DNA of 64,000 bases, from assembly GCA_964034945.1 (NCBI GenBank), contig OZ035961.1:2958001-3022000 (forward strand), given 5' to 3'. A program made the translations under genes and the position numbers. The notes beneath the pieces were generated by a model. The model made no database searches, had not been told where the DNA came from, and saw nothing but the letters and a program-made list of their open reading frames with translations. Positions within the stretch are counted from its first letter, which is position 1. Every line of letters starts with the position of its first letter. This DNA is from Chrysopilus asiliformis. Lineage: Eukaryota > Arthropoda > Insecta > Diptera > Rhagionidae. Shown one piece after another: positions 56,784 through 64,000 of the stretch.

Positions 56784-59732
56784 ACGATACAAAATTTTCT
56801 ACATTTTTTGCTTTAATGGCTTTTACGTATCTCTATTGGTTCTCACAATATTTGAAAAGATTAAGTTTTTTTGAAATCTTTGCGGTTTTATGAAAAAATG
56901 CATATAACCAAATTCAAAAAATAAAATGTTTTTAACGGATTGTAAAGTTGAAGGTTTCTAGAAAGAAAATATTCCATGCTGTAACATAAATATGTTAGCC
57001 TACCCACCAACAAAACCACTGCATGTAGAGTTAAAAGTCTAGACTAATATGAGACTTAATCAAATTGCAAAATTCATTAATTTACACATTTGCGTTCATT
57101 TAAGTGTCATATAATAATAATTCACACGCACTTTCGGTTCACAACGGAGAAATCCTGTGTCGCTGCGCCGCCATCAATATAAAAATTCAATTGAATAGAA
57201 TAAAGACGTCGGAAAATGCGCCATTGACAAAACAGATAGATGGAAAAGACCTTGAGAATGAAAATATTAAAATACATATTTTTGCAACAATAATCATAAA
57301 TTTTCGGTGACAAACAAAACATAAACTGCAAAACTCATGCAACCCCCGGCAGCAGGCAACGTCTCAAAATTCTCTTCAGAATCGACCAAGAATTGTTTTA
57401 GTTTGGAATTAGGTGATATATAGAAATTACGAGTATACTATAACAAATTTGTAAATGGCCAAATGAAACTTCCGTCTATCGCTACACCTGATTTACACCA
57501 TTCATAGTCCACACACCTCTGGGTCTTCCCAAATGAACGGGCGGATTTTCAGACAATTTTCCACGACGATGGTGTGGAGGTAAGGCATTAATTTGAAAAT
57601 CTCACTGAGCATTCCTGCTAAATAAAACTAAACCATGAAAATTTTACGGTGGTGGTCTTTTTTTTATTACCGGCTGACGTTGTGTTAAGCATAGAATGTT
57701 GGGGATTTCTCCTAGTCCTATTCCCGACAAAGATTTAACCTTCTCAGGCAGCCTCCTCACATATGGATCCAGCCCATTCCAACCACACACCCGAATACAT
57801 ATTAAATGATTTCTCACAACCATATGAAACTCACATGGTTTGATGATGTGCTGGGAAGTTATATATTTTTTTCCCATTTTATTTGCTTTTCATATTTGTT
57901 GGATTTCGTTTTTTTTTTCTTCATTTCTTACATTTAGCTAAGAGGAATTTTCCCCACGTTTATATCTCTTTGAAATCTATGAAAGATTCAACACAAAACT
58001 TTTCAGTAAAGCCTTCTACATTTTCTATATACACAAAAAAAACCGAACTTTTTTTTCTCGATGGATGATTTGAGAATTCGGGAGTTGTTCAATTCGGGAA
58101 GAATCCGGGATTCGTAAATCGTGTGAATTACGGATCGGGAAACTCTTATTCTACTCAAAATCTCTAGTCCGTGTGTTTATTTATTTTATTTCATTTCATT
58201 TTCCATTTTTTTATTTCTTTATTATTATTATTATTCTATATGAAAGTGGCTCTTGGTAGCATAGAACATTTCAGCTAATATACTGTAGTAGTTTCTAGTC
58301 GAATTTGGAGTGCTCTGGGTGCAAGGATTTTCATTAGAAATTCTTTGCCTCCTCGACGGTCTTCAATCTCGTACACTTGAACACTATTCAACTTTGTGTA
58401 CATTTCTAGTTGAAACTATTTTTCCTTTAACGAGAGAAAAAAATAAAACTATCAACGAATTTTTACAAAAAGTGATGTGAATATTTTCCTCATTGCATTT
58501 AACCGAAATTTATAGAAAACCACATTTTAACCATTATTGTGCATGAAATTGTGATTTAAAACTGTGATTTTAGAAAAAAAAAGTTGTTTTGGTTTTTTGA
58601 AACCCAAAGAAATTTAAAAGAAATTTTTTTTAAAAAAAAATTTTAAAAATTTGAATTTGTTGAGTGGACATTGCACGTGCAAATAACGATTGAAATTATT
58701 AAAATAACCGAATGCAATATCAAAGGATTAAAAATACATAAATAAACGCCAACAATGAAATAAATTTTGATAAAACACGAAATTCAAGTTTTAAAAAAAA
58801 AATTGTTATTTTGACAGAATTTATTAATTTGTATGAATTATGAGTTTTTTCATTTCATATTTTTCCTGCAAATTTGCTCATTTTTGACGCAAACAACGGA
58901 AAAATCAAAACCGAAATTTGAATATTTCATGTCTTGAAGTTGTGAGCAAAGTTTAAGTATAAATATTTTTATTTACACAGAAATATTTATACTTTTTTTG
59001 CCATCGTATAACAAATATTTGCGCGAAAAATTGAAACAATCATATAACGAGACCAAAATAGTTTTTTTTTTCGCATATAAACCAATCCGATTCAACTTCA
59101 TCTATATCTCACCTCAGGACAGTTTGAGATAGATGAAAATTTATTTTAGGATTAACATTCAACCATTTTTTTATAATATTTTGGCCTCTTTAAATAAAAA
59201 TGTAACGAGATTGAATTTTCTGATTTATCAAAATATTTAATACAGAATCTTTAAATTAATTTCCAATGTTTCTAATTTTTTTTCCATATTACCTTGACTT
59301 ATTCTTGCTAAAATATTTGTACTATCAGGAATTTATATCGTGAATGTTAATGAAAAATTAAAAAAAAATAATACAAAAAAAATCTCAGCAAAGAGCATAA
59401 GCGAGAGAGATATAATTTAAAACGGAGAGAGAAAAATAAAAGAAAAGCGTGTGCAATTTTCCGGTTCGTGAATAATTTATTTTGTGCGCAAAAATCCGTA
59501 TCTGAATACAAAAAAAAAATAAATAAATTGTGATATTTTATAACGTCCTTAACAATAAAGTATGGATTAAAAATTGATGGTCTTCGAATTCGGCAATTTG
59601 GATTAACCGCATTAAAATTGGATATACCTATCGATATTATTGATTAAAGACAGATATTACCTCAAAGCGATTGAGATTTGAAGGCAGAAAAGGATTTAAG
59701 GGATCACAGTTGTCTGTGAATGAATTGCTAGA
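56784..59732. other. No gene seen in about 2.9 kb; leader of exon 59733 possible
   Basis: AT-rich with poly-A/T tracts (58560-58650). A possible exon start near 57524 (ATG AAC GGG CGG) reaching a strong donor gag|gtaagg near 57577 would end in a different phase from the other candidates and is not called. 59380-59470 carries GAGA motifs upstream of the next exon. Confidence 0.35.
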
Positions 59733-59777
59733 ATGGAGGTCGAAAAGGGATGGAGAAGAACCAAGACTGTGACCAAG
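59733..59777 (+). CDS. Candidate first coding exon (15 codons), unrecognised gene
   Basis: ATG in the context tagaATGGA (A at -3). Fifteen codons encode MEVEKGWRRTKTVTK and end at donor AAG|gtttgtat in phase 0. The donor matches AAG|GT but has the weaker GTTTGT. The peptide is short and basic, without a recognised motif. The preceding 200 bp is richer in G and A than its surroundings and could be 5' UTR. The strongest argument is consistency with the phase-0 candidates at 30252 and 53318. Confidence 0.35.
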
Positions 59778-60070
59778 GTTTGTATATTTTTGGGAATCAT
59801 AGATGCCTTATCAATAGTGCGATGATCTATTTATGTGGCCTTCTAAATCACGGAAATTGTTTGAAAGTGTATGAAAAAAAGATTTGCGAAATTTTCTAGC
59901 GGTTGTATCTCCAAACTGGTTTTTTTAATCTGATACAAAAACCACTGAACCTTTGAAATTTTAGTGAGCCAGTGTAAAAACCAGAACCGAATTTTGAAAT
60001 TGTAGGTGCCAGAAATTTGATTCACCCTTGAAACTAAACTGAACCATATCTAAAAAAAAAACTTCTCTGC

Positions 60071-60230
60071 TTAAAACATTTCATAGTCATGTTAAAACAT
60101 TTCATAGTCATCCCAAGTAACACCAATGGTCGTCAAGTGGTTGTTACAACCATAAAATTACGAAATTAAAGTCGCGATGACCACTTTACGACCTTCTGTG
60201 CTCCTTGGGATGTTAAAACATTTCATAGTC
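60071..60230 (+). repeat. 21-bp tandem repeat (3 units) split by a MITE
   Basis: 'ttaaaacatttcatagtc' occurs at 60071, 60092 and 60213. The first two are adjacent 21-bp units; the third follows the 98-bp insert at 60112-60209 in register, so the array originally had three units. Confidence 0.85.
60112..60209. mobile_element. 98-bp MITE inserted in a 21-bp tandem array
   Basis: Ends CCCAAGTAACACCAATGGTC and, inverted, CCCAAGGAGCACAGAAGGTC, continuing imperfectly to AAGTGGT. AT flanks each end (60110-60111 and 60210-60211), consistent with a 2-bp duplication of the single AT present in the repeat unit. Confidence 0.7.
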
Positions 60231-60265
60231 TCATTAGAAATTTGAAAATTCTTACGCCCAACTTA

Positions 60266-60350
60266 CAAAACGTACAAAATGTAAAATCACTCATTATCTG
60301 TAAGATAAAAACTTACAGATAGAGAGTGATTTTACATTTCGTACGTTTGT
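60266..60350. repeat. Hairpin with ~39-bp arms
   Basis: The left arm 'acgtacaaaatgtaaaatca' continues to 'ctgtaag', with loop 'ataaaaa'. The right arm is the inverse with a few mismatches. Possibly a minimal MITE; no target duplication seen. Confidence 0.8.
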
Positions 60351-61669
60351 CAATCCGGAACAATATAGTAGGAGTGGAGGGGAGGTGGATGACTTAAACG
60401 GGACGAAACAAAAAAATGTGATAGGAAATAAATCTTTATTATATTCTGAACTAGTTTTCGGTTAAATCTGTTAAATTCTCGGTACATTTAAGTTAAACAA
60501 TTTTCATTTGATTTTTGCTCGAATTGTGTCTGCAATCAATATGATTGTCAAATTTCTGGCCAATCGGCATAGTAGTTATGCTACCAATAACAACAGATAA
60601 GTGTAAATAACCTTTTCCACCACAGTAACATAAGAGGTTGCAAAGTTGTCGCCGCGTTTCAAATTCATACCAATTTCTTGACTTCGAAGAGTCCACCTTA
60701 TGCCCGAGCGCAGTGTTATTTCCAAAAATTTGGTAATGCGACACAAATATGACATCTTACATTACCGAAAAATGATAAAATCCAATTACGACAAAATTTT
60801 CCTTAATTTATCCCTTTTTCGATGGAGGGGCTTTGCCAATATAGGATTAACTGCTAGATTTCGTTTAATGTGGCTAAATATAATTTTACGAGAAGCCATA
60901 CTAGGTCCAGATGAAATAAACTGCCTCCCAGATATGTAATTGGAAAAATCCTAATATTTTATGTGTTTCAATTTCCTGGGCAATTTTTGTTTACTATTTT
61001 GATTTGTTGTGTATACGAATTTATATGAAAATATCTTGCTATAATAAACAAAGTGATAAATTTTCAACTTAATACTGCAAATTTACAACGCCCCATTTAT
61101 TAATTCTCATTAAATAGGGAAAAAGTATTTTGGCGGCAGCCAAATATGCTACAGCATTGAAAACATAATGGACTGATTATGTGTGTACTCTTGATAAATG
61201 AGCTTCATTGTAACATAATAGAAATAGAATGAATTAGAATCGATGAACATTATGATATGATTTCTCTAAATGTGGGATTTGTTCTTAATTACTTCCATTT
61301 TACCGGTTAATTGCAAAAATTATGATGCCATATTGTGAACGTTTATTAAAAGATTCATTTCATACCGAATTAAAAGATTCATTTCATATGGCACACTAGG
61401 TTAAGATTGTTAGATAATAAAACTTTACTTCTAAATGAGATTCATTAAAATATCTAAATTAAAAGAAAAAATATTTTTGGCAGTTACAAATGCATTTAAG
61501 CCGGTTGAGAAAATTTCACGACTAGAACCTGATATATGATTCTTTATTAGATTCTTTATTAGTCTTTATAGATATGTTTCTTTATTAGATTTCGGCCTGA
61601 TGGCCCTAAAAATTAATATAAGTAACAAACGGTTTTATTATTCGTAAATTAAAAAAATTGATGAAAAAA
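60351..61669. other. No gene seen; faint Helitron-like remnant at 60490-60620
   Basis: 60540-60580 has 'gtcaaatttctggccaatcggcatagtagtt', similar to the Helitron-like interiors. A 79-codon frame at 60700-60939 has no recognised homology and no splice support. A local duplication 'taaaagattcatttcata' occurs near 61350 and 61371. Confidence 0.35.
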
Positions 61670-61709
61670 TTTCCTTTTAATAGGTCAGGCATATCCTATT
61701 AAAAGGAAA
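61670..61709. repeat. Short perfect inverted repeat at a repeat junction
   Basis: TTCCTTTTAATAGG and its inverse CCTATTAAAAGGAA around 'tcaggcatat'-type spacer. It abuts the 3' end of octamer-array copy H, whose last bases are replaced. Confidence 0.8.
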
Positions 61710-62248
61710 ACCGTATGGTGAAACCAAAGGGTATATTAGATTTGCCTTACCGTTTTTAACGCTAAGATCCCGTCATCACACAAAAAAATGAATTACACCA
61801 GTGTGTTTAGAATGATAAAACAAGTTGAATTTAGCATGTCCGTCCGTCCGTCTGTGGCGCGGATTGCGTCTGCACGGATTGATCTACAGACTTGAAATTT
61901 TATGCAGATCCGTTTTTCGTAAAATGTGAGGCTAAGTTCGTTAATGGACAAAAATGGACCATTTGGGGGGGGGGGGGGGACCCCCCATACGAACGAAAAC
62001 GGTTTTTGTGAATATCTCGAAAACGGTGCATCTTATCCAAAAAAGTTCAAGAACAAAAGTTATTTAGGATATGATTCTACATAAAACTCCCATACATCAA
62101 AATCCGATTGGAATAAATTTAAAAAAATCTTATTGGAAAGTTTGACTTCAAAGTGGAATTTTGGTATAACTGTTCGTATGTTGATACGAATATCACCATT
62201 CGGGTCTCCAATGATTGCCAGATTGGCAATTATAGCTTTTGTTATGTT
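61706..62248 (-). repeat. Octamer-array repeat family, copy H (reverse orientation)
   Basis: Only copy on the minus strand: 'gttatgtt' at its high end is the inverse of AACATAAC, and 'ccgtatggtgaaaccaaag' at its low end is the inverse 3' end, lacking the final GTATAAAAAT. The array is very short (about 61840-61855). A run of 13 G's lies at about 61967-61979. Confidence 0.85.
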
Positions 62249-62255
62249 TATAAGT

Positions 62256-62410
62256 TAGGAACTGCCCATAAAATACGTCAAGCTAATATTCAGTACTTTG
62301 TACCCTTCCTCCCTCCCTTCGTCCCGTGTTTTCTGGAATGAATTTTTGTATCACCGGCACACTACGGCAACCCCTTTCTGCCCTAAAATAGGGACGCTTT
62401 GATGTGCAGC
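62256..62410. repeat. Old MITE remnant, GTCCATAAAATACGTCAC family
   Basis: Starts 'taggaactgcccataaaata' followed by cgtcaagc; interior 'gtatcaccggcacactacgg'. The right end is poorly preserved. Confidence 0.45.
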
Positions 62411-62444
62411 CCCTTGTTGCATTTTTGGCACTTTTCAGCTCCTA

Positions 62445-62770
62445 TAAAACAGTGATAGTTACTGCTTGGTACTAAAGACATCATCAGTCTAAAGGAGCCT
62501 CCACACGTTCAATGTTACTTGACAAGTATTATTGATGAAAATTTTTCGTCAAGTAACATTGATGAAAATTGCTCCCACACGTAACATTGAAGAACATCCA
62601 AACGATCAATGTTACTTGAAACATGAATCATTAAAGTAAAATTGTCAAGTAATATTGAACGTGTGGAGGCTCCTTAAACGATTGATGACGAATTGCATCG
62701 ACAAATCTTACAAATGTTGCCATTCATCCATGGTTCACAATCCATATAAAATTGGAGGTACGTGGAAGGG
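62445..62770. repeat. Dispersed repeat interrupted by a MITE
   Basis: Matches 32236-32400 on both sides of the MITE at 62493-62674; the uninterrupted copy supplies the approximate empty site. Confidence 0.5.
62493..62674. mobile_element. PIF/Harbinger-type MITE, TAA target
   Basis: Inverted repeats of about 34 bp open AGGAGCCTCCACACGTTCAA (one mismatch on the right). TAA is present at 62490-62492 and 62675-62677. The interior repeats 'caatgttacttga' motifs derived from the ends. 182 bp, non-coding. Confidence 0.85.
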
Positions 62771-63248
62771 ACGAAAAATTGTCGAAAGCCTCAATTTAGG
62801 AGGCCCAGACCCGCTTTGGGATGTAGTACCACTGATAGCTAAACCACTGGAGGGTTTTCTTTGCACATTTTCTTAAAACTACAAGTTTTTAGATTTTTTA
62901 AAACACAAAAAACAAAGAGTTAAATTCTAATCGAAAAAATTGTTTATTTTTGAGAAAATATCGCAAGCACAGAAAAAACACATTGAAAATTTATCGCCAG
63001 GCTCAAAAAATCTTCTAAATGAGTCAAAGAATATTGTTTTTTTGATACGTATTAAATTCTAAATTTATTTAAATCATAAATTACTCAAAATAAATGTAAT
63101 CCAGGTTCGTGTCGAAGTTCACATTTTACGCAGATAAGTCGATGACTTGTGTGTCGTTGACATTATTTACCCAAAATACATGCGACTCCAATAAATTTAA
63201 AAAAGAATAAAATCTAAAAAAAAAATTTTCTTGATTTTTTTTTTAAAT
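62771..63248. other. No gene seen
   Basis: AT-rich, no bounded element. Confidence 0.4.
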
Positions 63249-63313
63249 TTAACACTAGATTGCCCAAGCAAGTCATTTTGACTGCTTGACTTCCTTGGGC
63301 AATCTAGTGTTAA
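63249..63313. mobile_element. Minimal 65-bp TTAA palindrome
   Basis: TTAACACTAGATTGCCCAAG and its exact inverse enclose about 25 bp. TTAA at both ends suggests a minimal piggyBac-type MITE, as for the CAC-starting families at 45671 and 56569. Alternatively it is a simple hairpin. Confidence 0.65.
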
Positions 63314-64000
63314 TAAAGTTTTGTTTATTTCCAATTTTATGGTAGTGGTAATATTTTCAATACTCATAAAATTCAGTTTAGAAGTCGTTAGCAAATTATA
63401 TTTTAAACAATTTGAAAAGAAAAAAAAACTATATTTATTAATTTAAAAACGTTAAAAAATAACAGACCATAAAACTTGAAGCCATTATTATGAAAACATA
63501 AAAAGTATAAAAATAAAATTGTGGTTAAAAAAAACCTTGAAAAATCTTTGTGTTTCAAAAAAAATGTTTTGATAGCCAGTTCTTAATTTGCAATAGAAAA
63601 TGACAAAACAATTGTGGCAGAGTGTGAAAAAAATCGCAGTTAATGTCGAAATATATTAAAAGATTAGATTGATTTACGTACTTCAAATTGGATTCAGTTT
63701 TTCTTTCAATATCATCTGAGAAGCATATTTATTTTTAATTTAGATTGAGTCAATGTCCAATTTATTTTGTAGATAGATATCACAAATACAAGTGAGTTGT
63801 GATTTTTTTTTAGATTTGGATTCATCGTTTTTTGTTATTAAAAGATTTTTTGTTTTATAAAAAAGTTTGGCTCAAAAATGAATCATCAAAAAAATTATTT
63901 AAAAAAAATGTTTGCTTAAGTAAAAAAAAAACTCTTCTAGTGACGATAACGTCCATAAACTTGACTTTACGAACTGAATAAAAATTCTTTCACCATAAAA
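63314..64000. other. No gene seen at the right edge
   Basis: Very AT-rich sequence with poly-A/T tracts; no exon or repeat end recognised. Confidence 0.4.

Noticed and set aside
57524..57577. Possible first exon starting MNGRIFRQ with donor gag|gtaagg
   Set aside because: Strong donor, but the phase differs from the other candidates and the upstream sequence gives no support.
60700..60939. 79-residue open frame
   Set aside because: Composition is more protein-like than most, but there is no family match, no splice signal and no supporting neighbour.

Overview
This is AT-rich eukaryotic nuclear DNA, almost certainly from an insect and probably a fly. The evidence is spliced genes with GT-AG introns, a DD34D mariner, many TIR-bearing MITEs, Helitron-like elements, and two exons of a J-domain gene that resembles fly Jdp (DNAJC12). 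A lower dipteran with a large, repeat-rich genome would fit; no species can be named. Very little of the window codes for protein. Most of the apparent open reading frames are translations of (GACA/GACG)n arrays or chance frames in AT-rich repeats.

Left third (1-24.9 kb): a minus-strand Jdp/DNAJC12-like gene. Exon 1 (24536-24622, with the ATG) and exon 2 (2268-2369, with the HPD motif) are separated by a 22.2-kb intron. Later exons must lie beyond the left edge. The intron is a repeat trap: nested hAT-type MITEs (3225-3780), a TTA-flanked MITE inside an 8-bp-TSD MITE (5374-6395), TTAA-flanked MITEs sharing one target site (17258-17980), Helitron-like ends, and copies of a family carrying a GACAGACG octamer array.

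Middle and right (25-64 kb): no complete host gene. I find three plus-strand candidate coding first exons (30252-30350, 53318-53410, 59733-59777). Each has a reasonable start context and a consensus donor, and each ends in phase 0. They could be alternative first exons of one unrecognised gene whose common exons lie to the right of the window; this is inference. Between them lie an intact mariner with identical 28-bp TIRs (50935-52243, transposase 51080-52180), a Helitron-like element holding about eight 120-bp tandem units (44108-45347), a 390-bp fold-back element inserted in an octamer-array repeat (55098-55487), a pogo-like MITE (30830-31081), and further MITEs.

Eight copies of the octamer-array family (A-H: 2605, 11554, 20385, 28217, 34724, 37161, 54792, 61706) are the dominant dispersed repeat. 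No tRNA, rRNA, CRISPR array or bacterial-type feature was seen.
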